Origin: a virus | Strand: one strand, 5' to 3' | IMG/VR virus record: IMGVR_UViG_3300022745_000132 | Span: 1 to 26,490 of that record | Length of the DNA stretch: 26,490 nucleotides | In this document: positions 6,309 through 15,047 of the stretch, one piece after another | Layout of the letters: every line of letters starts with the position of its first letter | How positions within the stretch are numbered: the stretch's first letter is position 1 | Notes under the pieces: model-generated | Database searches by the model: none | Seen by the model: only the letters and a program-made list of their open reading frames with translations | Told to the model about the DNA's origin: nothing | Made by a program: the position numbers and the translations under genes

Positions 6309-7878
6309 GTAGACCCATCATCTCTGGGTCAATGGATAGCAGACCACGCGAAGGCGCAAGCGCAGCCCTTTGCACCGGCCCAGACAGCAAAGCACTACGG
6401 GCCATTGGGCGAGCCATCATGGTCATTGCCGCCAGCGGGTTAGCAGTGGCAGCGCCAGACGTTGCAGCAACGGCAAAATCAAGCGGCGAGAAGGTCTTTG
6501 GCGATTCCTTCAGCATCTGAGTTGCCTTCGGGAATGCCTCAGCCATCTGCGCGATGGTCAGCAAGTCACCGGACAATGGCTTTCCCTTGCGCAGTTGCTC
6601 AGCCAACTTTTGCGCGTTAACGCTGCCGGTCTGTGAGTTCAGCCCCTTCTGAACAGAATAGGTCTTTGCGATCTCCTGCCGCGCCTCTCGCAGAGCCTGC
6701 AATGCGTCGGTGCTGCCCTGAGCCTGTAGATGGCGCTCAAGCTGAGATTCAAGCGCACCAGCCGCGCCCTTAGCAGCCTTGCCCATCCCTGTGTCGCCTT
6801 GGCGGAATGCCTTATCAGCGGTGTCTCTCAGCACCTTTATCGCATCTACTGCGCCGCCAGCGTCAAACTGACCAACACGCAGCGAATCAACCATAGATTC
6901 GATTTCGTTCTTCGCCAATCCAGGGAACGAACTGCCAGCAGACTTGTATGTACTGGCGATTGAATCGAGGTCTTTGGCAAATGCAGCGTCAGCGTTGACC
7001 ATTCCAGCACCTTTTACCGGGGCATAGGCACCGCCAGCACGCTGGCGAATGCTGTTCAACAGGTCAGCAGACAGCACAGCATCATCAGGCAATCCAAGGG
7101 CTTTGCGTGCCAGTCCATCGGTCACGGCCTGGTTACGCTGGCTTGCTACCTGCGCCGTCTTGATCTTCCCGGATAGGCCATTCATAGCCTCAGAAACCAT
7201 GCCTGGCCGAAGGTCAGCAGGAGGAATGACATACCCAGCACCAGCGCCAGCCCTTGCCGCTGTCATTGCTTGATCCGATGCGCCAGCCGCGTTGCCTCGC
7301 AAAGCATTGCCGATTGCGCCAGCGCCTTTGAGCGCAACAGGCAGAGCGCCGCCAATCATCGCGCCTTCAGCGGTCATTGATGGGTCAACAGCGCCAGCAG
7401 TCAAAGCGCCATTGATCGCGCCACCAGCAGCCCGCGTGCCCATGTCAGCAAACCTGCCCATGTTCGCGCCCGTTGTCATTCCAGCCGTTTCTACCGCCTT
7501 CAGCAATGGCGATGCAACGCCAAGCCTCGACAAGCCGCCAGCCAATGCGCCACCGATTCCAGACGTACCTGCAATCTCTGCCGCCAACTTTCCGCCAGCA
7601 AATGGGAGTGATTCAGTATCAGCTCCCATTGTCCGCAGGCCCGCGTCCATGCCTGCTCTGCGGTCATCGCGACCAATGATTGAATTGGAAATGCCCAAAG
7701 CCTTCGCCGCAGCGTCAACAGGGGTAAGCAGGGTCGCGCCAATCGAGCCAGCGCCACGAACAGCGCCAGCCGCTAAGTCTCCAAGACCTTGCTTCAGTTT
7801 GTCTGTCAGAGTCGCTTCATCAGGCGGCAGAATCTCAAACCGCCCTTTAGGCGCATCATCAAGGATTTCGTATGCCAT
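6262..7878 (-). CDS. Internal virion (ejection) protein, 538 residues
   Basis: A 538-residue protein, probably packed in the head or tail channel and released with the DNA. No signal peptide. The first 25 residues are acidic/polar (YEILDDAPKGRFEILPPDE), followed by a long Ala/Gly-rich amphipathic region (about 30-225) with repeated GA, GG and AAG patterns that could insert into membranes. The centre (250-400) is mixed helix with a LESQLERHLQAQGS segment, and a second hydrophobic stretch lies at 468-510. It is the third of three consecutive genes of this character, as gp7, gp20 and gp16 are in P22. Family is not recognised with certainty; role comes from composition and position. Confidence 0.68.
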   Translation of the reverse strand: MAYEILDDAPKGRFEILPPDEATLTDKLKQGLGDLAAGAVRGAGSIGATLLTPVDAAAKALGISNSIIGRDDRRAGMDAGLRTMGADTESLPFAGGKLAAEIAGTSGIGGALAGGLSRLGVASPLLKAVETAGMTTGANMGRFADMGTRAAGGAINGALTAGAVDPSMTAEGAMIGGALPVALKGAGAIGNALRGNAAGASDQAMTAARAGAGAGYVIPPADLRPGMVSEAMNGLSGKIKTAQVASQRNQAVTDGLARKALGLPDDAVLSADLLNSIRQRAGGAYAPVKGAGMVNADAAFAKDLDSIASTYKSAGSSFPGLAKNEIESMVDSLRVGQFDAGGAVDAIKVLRDTADKAFRQGDTGMGKAAKGAAGALESQLERHLQAQGSTDALQALREARQEIAKTYSVQKGLNSQTGSVNAQKLAEQLRKGKPLSGDLLTIAQMAEAFPKATQMLKESPKTFSPLDFAVAATSGAATANPLAAMTMMARPMARSALLSGPVQRAALAPSRGLLSIDPEMMGLLSQGAYRASPLLANQ

Positions 7879-7880
7879 GC

Positions 7881-9188
7881 TTACTCCGATACCCAGCTCA
7901 TCCCGTTGGACTTGAGAATCTTCCCGGTCTCAGTGTCACGAATGCGCTGACCCTTGTTGGCTGGGTTAGCCGCAGGGAGTGAATCAACAACATTGGACTT
8001 TTGAGGCATTGGCTTGCCGCCATTTACTACCGCCTCGCGCGTTCCCTTCATAAGGCGGTCAAGTTCAGATGCCTGCTTCTGCAATGCGCCATTGCTGATA
8101 AAGGCGCCCTTCATGCTTGTCGGGTCGGCAATGACAGATTGCAGGATCTGGTAGTCAGGGCCATTCAGCACGCCAAGGTTGTAAGCCTCTTTGGCTTGCA
8201 GCATCATGTTGTTGTACTTGGTGCCCATCGATGCGCGACGGTCAGGCCGGAGAAGGTCTGAAGTGCTGAACGTGCCAAGCTCTTTTTTGTACTCGTCAAT
8301 CGCAGACCCAAGCGCGTCAATCCCTGTCACCTGCTTTTTCTGTCCCTCGCCCATTGGCTTGGAAAAGCCTGGGACTGGTGCCGATGCGCCCTGTGGGTTT
8401 TGCGCATTTGGCGGTGTAACCCATTGACCATCGTGAAACTGAGGCTTATCAACCTGCGAGCGGTCAAGCGCAAGCCGCTGCGCCGACAGGCTGTTGTTAG
8501 CCCATCCCAACTGATTCGATGCAACGCTGTCAGGCGTTTGTGTCTTTTGCAATGCGCCAACAATGCTTGCTTCGTATGGGTTTCTGAATCCTACCTTGCC
8601 GCCAAGGTTGACTTCTTCTAGCTTGTCTCGCGGAATTGCATCAATCCATTTTGTCTCGCCGTTCTCTGCAACGATGTACGTCCCCGGCTTTCCTGTTGAT
8701 GGGTTGATTGCCTGGCGTGGCTCAGTACCAAACTTTGGCAACTCCTTCTTCAGCTTGGCTTGCAGGTCAAGCGAAGCCATAGGGTTGACCTGTGCCAATG
8801 CACCTGCAAGACCTTGGAAGTCATACCCAGCAGGCTTGTTACCAGCACCGATTTGAGGCTGTGCACCAATCTGGAATTGGCTTGGCAAAGCAGCATTCAC
8901 GCCTTCTGTAGACCCCATGCCCTGAACTGGTGGCGTGGCAAACTTGGCGTACATCTGTTGCATCTGCTCTTGCTTGGCCGCATCGCGCTGTGCGTTCTGC
9001 AATTGCAACTGCATGGCCTGCATTTGAAGCGCCTGCATCTGCTTTTGCTCCGCATGTCTGCGAGCCTCCTGCATACCTGCAACGCCAGCCGCCAAGCCCT
9101 GCGAGCCGCGAGCCGACAGCAGACCTTGTGCAAGCCCCATGCCCTCGTCGGATGAGGCAAATTGTGTGATTGCGTCGAGTAGTCCCAT
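7881..9188 (-). CDS. Internal virion (ejection) protein, 435 residues
   Basis: A 435-residue protein. The N-terminus is a short Gly/Ala/Leu amphipathic region (LLDAITQFASSDEGMGLAQG), then a Gln/Met/Ala-rich coiled coil at about residues 40-85 (QKQMQALQMQAMQLQLQNAQ). The middle holds a small beta segment (GTYIVAENGETKWIDAIPRD), and the C-terminal 170 residues are mostly helical (IDALGSAIDEYKKELGTFS), closing with a short beta piece (GKILKSNGMSWVSE). An AAGGCG sequence precedes the ATG. It lies between two other internal-protein genes with 2-8 base gaps. The 280-410 helical part resembles regions of phage DNA-transfer proteins, but I assign the role by context. Confidence 0.66.
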   Translation of the reverse strand: MGLLDAITQFASSDEGMGLAQGLLSARGSQGLAAGVAGMQEARRHAEQKQMQALQMQAMQLQLQNAQRDAAKQEQMQQMYAKFATPPVQGMGSTEGVNAALPSQFQIGAQPQIGAGNKPAGYDFQGLAGALAQVNPMASLDLQAKLKKELPKFGTEPRQAINPSTGKPGTYIVAENGETKWIDAIPRDKLEEVNLGGKVGFRNPYEASIVGALQKTQTPDSVASNQLGWANNSLSAQRLALDRSQVDKPQFHDGQWVTPPNAQNPQGASAPVPGFSKPMGEGQKKQVTGIDALGSAIDEYKKELGTFSTSDLLRPDRRASMGTKYNNMMLQAKEAYNLGVLNGPDYQILQSVIADPTSMKGAFISNGALQKQASELDRLMKGTREAVVNGGKPMPQKSNVVDSLPAANPANKGQRIRDTETGKILKSNGMSWVSE

Positions 9189-9196
9189 GTTTCGCC

Positions 9197-10771
9197 TTAT
9201 TTGAGGTTCTTTTCCAGCCAGGCCATGATCTGCGCAGCGGTAAGAGCTCCGCCTACGGCACCAGGTGTGCCGCCTCCAGCCGTGGAACTGGTAGAAGAGT
9301 TACCCTGCTGCGTGTACGGCAACAGCAAAGCATTCAATTTCTCAAGCATTGCCGCCTGAGAGTTCTGCGCCGTTTGCCCAGTGTTAACAACAGTCTGACC
9401 GGACGTTGTTTGCCCAGTTTGACCTTGGTTAACAAGGTTTGCACCAAGTTGCAGGCTGGTAAGGTCTTGGCCGCGCTGTGCCGTGTAGAAGTTGTTTGCA
9501 TTTGACGTGTTGAGCGCCTGCAACTGACCAAGCCCGAGGTTGTACGAGTTGTTATTGGCCGTCGATGTGTTGTACAGATTTCCAAGGCCAAGGTTGTAGT
9601 TGTTGGCGTTGTTCTGACTGGTGACGCCCAACTGCCCAAGTCCAAGGTTGTAGTTGTTCTGGTTGGCCGTATTCGTCGCCGCCAGTTGACCAAGGCCAAG
9701 GTTGTAATTGTTGTTAGCAGTCTGATTGCCAAGCGCCAGATTACCAGCACCGAGGTTGTAATTGTTGGTCAGCCCCATCTGCTGCAACGATGCATTTGTG
9801 TCGGTGTTGTACCCATTGGAGTACAGACTAGCCAATGCCGCGCCAAGTCCGGTAGACGCATTGCCAGATGCCACGCCTTCAGCGATTCCCTGACGCGATC
9901 CACCGTACTGACCAGACGCCATTGCGCCTTGACGAATGCCCGGCAAAACTCCCTGTGAGAACTGCTGGATAGCCTGATTCGTCAGCGCCGTTCCCTGCTC
10001 AATCAAGTATGGGTTTTGCTGTGGCTGGAATGTCGCAGCGGCTGGTAGTTGGTAGTTACCTTGTTGTCCCTGCTGCTGTTTTGCCGCCAACTGTGCTTGC
10101 AAAGCCTCCATCTGAGCCTGCATAGCCGCCATCTGCGCAGCGTTCTGGCTTGCGTACATGTTGGTCTGAGATTCAGGCGTTGATTTTGTGCCGCCCGTTT
10201 GCGTGGTCACTCCATTGATGCTGTTGGTAACGCTGCCGCTTCCATCCCCGCCACCTCGAACAAGCACGTTTCCGCCGCCTTGTGTCGTGGTTGTGCCCGT
10301 TGTTCCGCCGCCTGTCGGCTGGCCTAGCCCGTATTCCGGGTATTGCGCCGTTCCACCGCCATAGCTTGCCGTTGAGCCGGTGCCGGATGGGCTGCTAACG
10401 CTGGTCGTGTACGGGTTTCCGCCAGTCGTTGCCGAACCAGTTGGCGTGCCGCCATAAGACGAGCCATTTGATTGCGTTCCAGCCGTGGTTACTTGGTCAA
10501 GTGGCGTGTACGAGCCAAGTCCAAGGTTGTAGTTAGGCTGACCGTAATTCAGTGTAGATGCATTCGCAGCGCCAGACCCGCCACCGTAGGACGGTTGCGA
10601 AGCAGCCGCCGCCTGCTGGGCTTGGTAAGGGCTTGAGTTGTACCAAGACCCCAACACGCCAGTGGATGGGTCAAAGTATTGCGAAGGGTCAAGCCCGGTC
10701 GAAAGCCCAAGGCCAGCCCCATTCCATCCCTGCGTGTTTGTGTTGTCAGTCGTCTGCCAGTCCATGCCCAT
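9197..10771 (-). CDS. Internal virion protein with 18-residue tandem repeats
   Basis: A 524-residue, Gly/Asn/Gln/Thr-rich protein. Residues 1-195 are low-complexity Gly/Ser/Thr. Residues 208-240 are a Gln/Ala/Met coiled coil (AAQMAAMQAQMEALQAQL). Residues 255-330 look globular (YLIEQGTALTNQAIQQFSQG, ASGQYGGSRQGIAEG); this segment recalls phage proteins with a conserved G-x-x-GGSRQG block. Residues 336-425 are five 18-residue repeats built on NNYNLGLGQL. A C-terminal helix (TAAQIMAWLEKNL) ends the protein. The gene sits three bases after the 400-residue gene. Low complexity, coil and repeat suggest an extended protein threaded through the particle. The name is by position among ejection-type genes. 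Confidence 0.68.
   Translation of the reverse strand: MGMDWQTTDNTNTQGWNGAGLGLSTGLDPSQYFDPSTGVLGSWYNSSPYQAQQAAAASQPSYGGGSGAANASTLNYGQPNYNLGLGSYTPLDQVTTAGTQSNGSSYGGTPTGSATTGGNPYTTSVSSPSGTGSTASYGGGTAQYPEYGLGQPTGGGTTGTTTTQGGGNVLVRGGGDGSGSVTNSINGVTTQTGGTKSTPESQTNMYASQNAAQMAAMQAQMEALQAQLAAKQQQGQQGNYQLPAAATFQPQQNPYLIEQGTALTNQAIQQFSQGVLPGIRQGAMASGQYGGSRQGIAEGVASGNASTGLGAALASLYSNGYNTDTNASLQQMGLTNNYNLGAGNLALGNQTANNNYNLGLGQLAATNTANQNNYNLGLGQLGVTSQNNANNYNLGLGNLYNTSTANNNSYNLGLGQLQALNTSNANNFYTAQRGQDLTSLQLGANLVNQGQTGQTTSGQTVVNTGQTAQNSQAAMLEKLNALLLPYTQQGNSSTSSTAGGGTPGAVGGALTAAQIMAWLEKNLK
9497..9766 (-). repeat. Five tandem 54-base repeats (18 residues each)
   Basis: Five in-frame units encode NNYNLGAGNLALGNQTAN, NNYNLGLGQLAATNTANQ, NNYNLGLGQLGVTSQNNA, NNYNLGLGNLYNTSTANN and NSYNLGLGQLQALNTSNA. 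The first half of each unit (NNYNLGLGxL) is nearly invariant and the second half varies. A sixth, decayed unit begins NNFYTAQRGQDL. Confidence 0.9.
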
Positions 10772-10774
10772 GAT

Positions 10775-11977
10775 TTATTTCCCGGTGTATTTGTAGGGGT
10801 CAACACCGTAGCTTCCAAGAAGCCCAGCGTTTGGATTCCCATAGGAGACTGGAGCTTTCCCGCCGTTGGTAAACGGGTTGCCAGCGATCGGAGTCGAAAG
10901 AAGCCCTGATCCGGTGTTAATCATCTGCTTGTAAGCCCCCAAAGTCGTCGGGTCTGTGGCCGCGTTGTATTGCATGTTCAGACCGTCGACCATCTGCTGA
11001 TTCATGCCGCTTTTGTTCTTCTGATACCACTCATAAGCGTCAGCAAGCAGCCCAGGATTAGTGCCATCCCCGTAGACATATTTGTCTAGGCGTGGATCCA
11101 TGTACTTGGTTTGCGTGGTGCTGTTTGTCGTGCCTTGCGAGCCAGCCAAAGCGCCAGCGCCCATCGCTGCAATCTTGGTAATGTCGCCAAGACCAAGACC
11201 ACTAGCTGCAGTCTTAGCCAGTTCCTTTGCAGCCGCCGTACCAGAAGCCTCCAACGCGCTAATGCCAGCGCCTGGAATGTTGCCAGCAGCAGCCGCGCTA
11301 ATGCCCTGTGCGCTCAGCGTGTCGCCCCCAAGGCCAGCACCGCTAGACCATGCAGCAGATGTAGCCGGGTCAGCGCCACCAGTAGCACCAAGCAATCCGC
11401 CGCCCTCAACAGCGCCAGCACCGCTAATTGGCGTTGTGCCTCCCATTGCCTCCATCAAGGCAGCGTTTTCAGCACCGGCACCAGCGCCAGCCCCGCTAGT
11501 CAGATAGCCACCAGCAGCGCCAGCAGCCATCATTGCCGCCGCTGTCACCATGTCGACGTTAGCCGCACGGTTTTGTTCTGCCCAATTCCACATCGCCGGG
11601 TCAGAAACAGGAACAAGCTTGCCGCCCTGCATGACGTACTGGACATTCGCGTGCATGTCGCTTCCGGGCTTGCCGGTAAGTTGCGATGTGTCGCCGCTTA
11701 CGTCGTAAGTGTCTTGCTGGTAATAGCCAATGATGTTTGGTGCATCTGGGCTACCAGGGTTTGCCGGGTCAAGGATGGGGTCGCCAGCGCGGTGCATGGT
11801 GATTCCAGACCCTGCACCGGACGGATTCCAAGACTGCCCGCTGCTCAGCTTCAGGTTCGCGTATGGGTCGCCGTCTCGGTAATTCCATTGCGTCCCGCCT
11901 TTCAACAAGCGGTCAATGTCCTCTTTAGAGAGTGACCAATTAGCAATGGTCGATTGCGATGCAGGTTTAGTTGCCAT
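10775..11977 (-). CDS. Internal virion protein, Ala/Gly-rich, 400 residues
   Basis: A 400-residue protein beginning with a soluble part (1-135: WSLSKEDIDRLLKGG, SYPANLKLSSG-like strands) that includes short beta motifs such as VQYVMQGGKLVPVSDPAMW. Residues 140-290 are extremely Ala/Gly-rich (TAAAMMAAGAAGGYLTSGAG and similar) and hydrophobic, suitable for membrane insertion. The C-terminal 110 residues are polar (YMDPRLDKYVYGDGTNPGLL, SYGVDPYKYTGK). The start has AGGA six bases upstream. It is the first of three consecutive internal-type proteins after the nozzle region, so it is probably part of the ejected complex. No enzymatic motif is seen. Confidence 0.66.
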   Translation of the reverse strand: MATKPASQSTIANWSLSKEDIDRLLKGGTQWNYRDGDPYANLKLSSGQSWNPSGAGSGITMHRAGDPILDPANPGSPDAPNIIGYYQQDTYDVSGDTSQLTGKPGSDMHANVQYVMQGGKLVPVSDPAMWNWAEQNRAANVDMVTAAAMMAAGAAGGYLTSGAGAGAGAENAALMEAMGGTTPISGAGAVEGGGLLGATGGADPATSAAWSSGAGLGGDTLSAQGISAAAAGNIPGAGISALEASGTAAAKELAKTAASGLGLGDITKIAAMGAGALAGSQGTTNSTTQTKYMDPRLDKYVYGDGTNPGLLADAYEWYQKNKSGMNQQMVDGLNMQYNAATDPTTLGAYKQMINTGSGLLSTPIAGNPFTNGGKAPVSYGNPNAGLLGSYGVDPYKYTGK

Positions 11978-11980
11978 GAG

Positions 11981-12232
11981 TTATCCTAAAAATCGCCATG
12001 CTCCAGCGCGATAGCAGTAAACGCCGCCGCCTGATCCTGGGTTCCAATTTGTTCCATCTGCGAGGACAAGCGTGCCATCCGTGTATTTCTTGGGAGCACG
12101 CGGTTGCGGTGAAAGCCGCATTAGGTCAACGCTTGCCGAACCTGCCTCTGCGATGCGCTGCAATTCCTGCGTGAGAAACACGCCAAGGTCTTTAGAGTCT
12201 TGAGGGACATTGCGTGGCCTGTAGTTCACCAT
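11981..12232 (-). CDS. Small structural-region protein
   Basis: An 83-residue protein: a helical N-terminal half (QDSKDLGVFLTQELQRIAEAG) and a Gly/Trp-rich beta C-terminal half with LVLADGTNWNPGSGGGVYCY. The C-terminal part looks like the small LADGTxWNPG beta motif found in several phage tail-related proteins. It overlaps the end of the nozzle-like gene by 7 bases and ends 3 bases before the next gene, so it is coupled to both. Its role is unknown; I infer a virion or assembly protein from its position. Confidence 0.7.
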   Translation of the reverse strand: MVNYRPRNVPQDSKDLGVFLTQELQRIAEAGSASVDLMRLSPQPRAPKKYTDGTLVLADGTNWNPGSGGGVYCYRAGAWRFLG

Positions 12233-13779
12233 CCACCCCTAACCTCAAACTCCACATCTAGGCCCTCTAAGCGCCACAGGTAAGCCTCTGTGGAGTCGCA
12301 CCGCCAAGCGAGGAACCGGCCAGATGCAAAGGCGTCCACAGTCACATCAGTGCCAACAGTAAACGTGACTTGCTGCGACCAAGCAATAGGCCCATACAAG
12401 TCCATTGATCCACCAGCGCGGAACTTCAGAACAGTCCCACTAGGGGCATTGATACGCGGTCGAATGCGGGTAATGGTCTTTACCTTATCCGGCGCATCAA
12501 GACTGATGCCGGAACGTTCCATGTACGCGCTTGTGACAGAGCCCAGCGTTGTCGACCCACTGTCCATCAACACAAGTGCAGGAGTGGAAGGAACGCAAAG
12601 CAAAGTTCGCTGCAACTGAGCCGCGTTGTCGTTTTCATCAAACGCAGTGTTGTCGGAGCTAATCGGCGCTGTGTCACCGTCGATAGTGTTGCTGGCAGTC
12701 TCTTCCACCTGTCCGGTATTCCCGCTGGTAGCGCCCGGCAGATCGCGCACTCCTAGCGTGCCGTCCTTGTAGTTGTAAACGAGCGCCTTGTTGCAGCTTG
12801 TGTAGCCTACGCTCGGATAGCAAAAGAGAATCTCGTTGTGAAAAACTGACTTGGTGACGAAACAGCGCTCCAGCATCGTCGTATCGATCTGACGGAACAG
12901 CCAGCGCCGTGTAGCCTTGTCCAGCAGGGATTGAACCTGCGTGCCATCGTGCCGAATAATGTCTGACTGCGTGAAAACGTAATGTGTACCGTCAACATCC
13001 ACGCCACAGTCAGGAGCAATCATGCCGATGCCTGAAAACAGCGGCTTAAAGTTGAATATCAGCGTGTTGCCAGACAGCGTGCAAGCGTGCGTCGAATACT
13101 GCTTGTAAATGATGAGCGTGTTACCCATCGGCATCGCGTCAACCACAAACCCAGCGCCATCTAGGTCGAATTCACCAGCATCAAGCGTTGCGCTAGTCTC
13201 GTCCCACGACGAAGGAACAGCGCCAGGGTCGGCAGGATGCGACCATTTAACCCGGTGCGGATAGCGCGTTCCGGTCTTGGTCACATCAAACGCGAACATG
13301 AAATTGAGGTATGGACGCATGACCCGGCAAGTCGTTGCAGCGGGCCAGTTAGGCAGCGCAGCCAGCTTGGTGCCGGTGGAAATCGTTGACCAGTATTGAG
13401 GTGCGTCTACGCCGTTATTGACAATGGGAACACCGTTCAGCACGCCACCATTCCACAGCGTGTCAAGGGTCGCCGCATAGTCAACGTCAACGCTCGCAGT
13501 CTGCCGCGTGATGTTTGTCCACGTAGCAGGCGCGCCAGTGACCGCATAGCCCTTAGCAGCGCCTAGAACCAGCCAATAGATAGTGGAGCCAGTGCGAAGC
13601 GGGAAAACGCTGTATGGCGCGATTGGTGCCGTTGCGTAGGCAACAGACTGGCCCATCACAAGCTCGGCATACCCTTCCCGGAATCGGACGTTGTTGGAGT
13701 CCGTGACAGATCCCAGCGGCAGACCATCCGAGCCAAGGTCTTTGTTTACGCCGATGAATGGGGTCAACTTCTGGCGCAC
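12226..13779 (-). CDS. Nozzle-like / stabilisation tail protein
   Basis: A 517-residue, beta-rich protein with no signal peptide. Many short strands with Gly/Trp turns (STIYWLVLGAAKGYAV, GTHYVFTQSDIIRHDG, NKALVYNYKDGTLGVRDL) suggest a beta-propeller, as in podovirus nozzle and P22 gp10-type stabilisation proteins that close the tail below the adaptor. The N-terminal FIGVNKDLGSDGLPLGSVTDSNNVRFREG is typical of that group. It starts with GTG, preceded by GGAGG with five bases spacing, and this GTG shares its G with the TAG stop of the adaptor gene. Position directly after the adaptor supports the assignment. C-terminal ~110 residues look like a separate beta domain. Confidence 0.78.
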   Translation of the reverse strand: MRQKLTPFIGVNKDLGSDGLPLGSVTDSNNVRFREGYAELVMGQSVAYATAPIAPYSVFPLRTGSTIYWLVLGAAKGYAVTGAPATWTNITRQTASVDVDYAATLDTLWNGGVLNGVPIVNNGVDAPQYWSTISTGTKLAALPNWPAATTCRVMRPYLNFMFAFDVTKTGTRYPHRVKWSHPADPGAVPSSWDETSATLDAGEFDLDGAGFVVDAMPMGNTLIIYKQYSTHACTLSGNTLIFNFKPLFSGIGMIAPDCGVDVDGTHYVFTQSDIIRHDGTQVQSLLDKATRRWLFRQIDTTMLERCFVTKSVFHNEILFCYPSVGYTSCNKALVYNYKDGTLGVRDLPGATSGNTGQVEETASNTIDGDTAPISSDNTAFDENDNAAQLQRTLLCVPSTPALVLMDSGSTTLGSVTSAYMERSGISLDAPDKVKTITRIRPRINAPSGTVLKFRAGGSMDLYGPIAWSQQVTFTVGTDVTVDAFASGRFLAWRCDSTEAYLWRLEGLDVEFEVRGGW

Positions 13780-14387
13780 TAGATCCTCCGCACCCGCAAA
13801 GCAGAGCCGCTATGCACCGCTTCATCGTCTTGCGTCTGCGCCTGCTTGACTGCTGCTTTGTATTTGATTTCGCACTTGGTCATCAGGATGTCATCCTGCG
13901 CCCAATTTGCAGCCTCAGCCAATGCACCATAAAGGTAGATTGATGGGTACTTGGTCAACAGCGTGTTAGTTCCAGCCGTTGCAAGTGCAGGGAAGCGGGC
14001 GTAGTACCAAAGACCGACAGAGTAAACAGCGTCAGGGCATGGGCCGAAGTAAATCTCGTTGCCCTCAATCGTGTAGACAGCAGGCTCGCCTGTAAAGTCG
14101 CTCGGATACTTGCTATCGAGGTGTTCGATGTTGACGTAGGTCAACTGCTTTACTGGCGTATTCAGAGACAGGTTTTCAATCTCCAGCCAGTCAGTTGGCA
14201 GCGTAACATCCTGAGTACCTGCAACAGTCGTCAGCGTTGCCTCTGAGATTTGCAGCCGCAAGCGCAGTTCATTTGCAATGCGTTCCTCTGCCAATGCCAC
14301 AAAATCTGGAATGAGGTCGGTCAGGTCAGTTCGGTGCATCCATGATGCAATCGACTCCTTCAGTCCGGTGTAAGTGCCATCTAGCAC
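13779..14387 (-). CDS. Head-tail adaptor, SU10/P22 type
   Basis: A 202-residue protein. The N-terminal 50 residues are helical and contain LIPDFVALAEERIANELRLR, the characteristic start of podovirus adaptor proteins that dock under the portal ring. A beta section follows (VTLPTDWLEIENLSL, EPAVYTIEGNEIYFGP, YSVGLWYYARFPAL), then a C-terminal helical part (YLYGALAEAANWAQDD) and a polar basic tail. The start is GTG at 14387, which overlaps the TAG stop of the preceding gene by seven bases; the next in-frame ATG would remove the first helix. It lies before the nozzle-like gene, as expected for head completion. Confidence 0.82.
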   Translation of the reverse strand: MLDGTYTGLKESIASWMHRTDLTDLIPDFVALAEERIANELRLRLQISEATLTTVAGTQDVTLPTDWLEIENLSLNTPVKQLTYVNIEHLDSKYPSDFTGEPAVYTIEGNEIYFGPCPDAVYSVGLWYYARFPALATAGTNTLLTKYPSIYLYGALAEAANWAQDDILMTKCEIKYKAAVKQAQTQDDEAVHSGSALRVRRI

Positions 14388-14668
14388 AGCTTACCCCCCC
14401 ATATGCGGAAGTGCGACAACTCAGGGTCAACGAGAAGCCGCATCTTGTGCTCAGGGCTTGCCGCAAACTCTGCATAAGTGATGTTGTTTTCGTTGAGGTA
14501 CTTCTCAATCATCACAAACGGGATTCGGGCAACGTGGCGCATGTCTTTGGAGCCATGAACGCCCTCGTTGTGGCGCGACTTGGCATCCTCTGCAATGGCT
14601 GTACAGTCCTGCGTGCGCTGCACCGTCATGATGCCGTCGTGCAGGTGAAACTTTGTCGCCAGATCCAT
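14381..14668 (-). CDS. Conserved small phage protein of the head region
   Basis: A 95-residue soluble protein. It begins MDLATKFHLHDGIMTVQRTQD and has HNEGVHGSKDMRHVARIP and a C-terminal HFRIWGGKLC. I recognise the general look of a small protein commonly placed between capsid and adaptor genes in SU10-like phages, but no function. GGAG lies eight bases before the ATG, which follows the previous stop directly. The tight packing suggests it is made with the head proteins. It has a single cysteine, at its very end. Confidence 0.7.
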   Translation of the reverse strand: MDLATKFHLHDGIMTVQRTQDCTAIAEDAKSRHNEGVHGSKDMRHVARIPFVMIEKYLNENNITYAEFAASPEHKMRLLVDPELSHFRIWGGKLC

Positions 14669-14983
14669 TTAACTGTTCTCCAGCGGAACGATGTTCACGC
14701 GGCTTGCAGATGCACCTTGGATATAGGCAATATGCGTCATGCCCATCGGGATATGCAGGATCACAGCGTCAGCAGGTTGGACCATGATGTCATTGGCAGT
14801 GGCAGTGCCGCCAGCCTGCACAACCTTGACATAGCTTTCCTGCACAGCAGCAATGCGCACAAAGCGCGGTCGATTGCCATCGCTGGCTACAGGGATTGCG
14901 ACAGTTGCAGATGCTGCGCCGGTCGTAACGGTCGAGCCGGTACTGGTGACGGTCAGAAAGCCGCCGCTATAGGTCTGTGACAT
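14669..14983 (-). CDS. Small beta-rich structural protein
   Basis: A 104-residue protein made of short beta strands (GGFLTVTSTGSTVTTG, SATVAIPVASDGNRPRFV, VQPADAVILHIPMGM, HIAYIQGASASRVNIVPLE). Composition and size fit a capsid decoration or head-surface protein or a fibre-like tip. The start has GGAG five bases upstream. Its leader contains the fourth copy of the GAGA hairpin. No family is named. Confidence 0.7.
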   Translation of the reverse strand: MSQTYSGGFLTVTSTGSTVTTGAASATVAIPVASDGNRPRFVRIAAVQESYVKVVQAGGTATANDIMVQPADAVILHIPMGMTHIAYIQGASASRVNIVPLENS

Positions 14984-14993
14984 AGATACTCCG

Positions 14994-15007
14994 ACGCTTC
15001 TCAGCGG
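14994..15007 (-). repeat. GAGA-tetraloop hairpin, copy 4
   Basis: Minus strand CCGCT-GAGA-AGCGT; four of five base pairs form. It stands 10 bases upstream of the ATG of the 104-residue gene, just before its GGAG ribosome site. Confidence 0.7.
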
Positions 15008-15022
15008 TGAGAGAAAATGGGA

Positions 15023-15039
15023 AGGGGCTTTTCACCCCT
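15023..15039 (-). terminator. Weak hairpin after the 141-residue gene
   Basis: Minus strand AGGGGT-GAAAA-GCCCCT followed by TCCCATTTTC. The stem is strong but the U-tract is interrupted, so it may be a weak terminator or an mRNA-end structure. Confidence 0.45.
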
Positions 15040-15047
15040 ATTGATGC

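Noticed and set aside
7292-7915. A 207-codon open frame on the plus strand, rich in Pro/Ala/Ser
   Set aside because: It is antisense to the Ala/Gly-rich ejection gene; its composition is the complement of that gene's codons and it has no ribosome site.
9497-9766. Regular 54-base repeats that might suggest a CRISPR array
   Set aside because: They are in frame within a protein, have no separate spacers and encode a peptide repeat.
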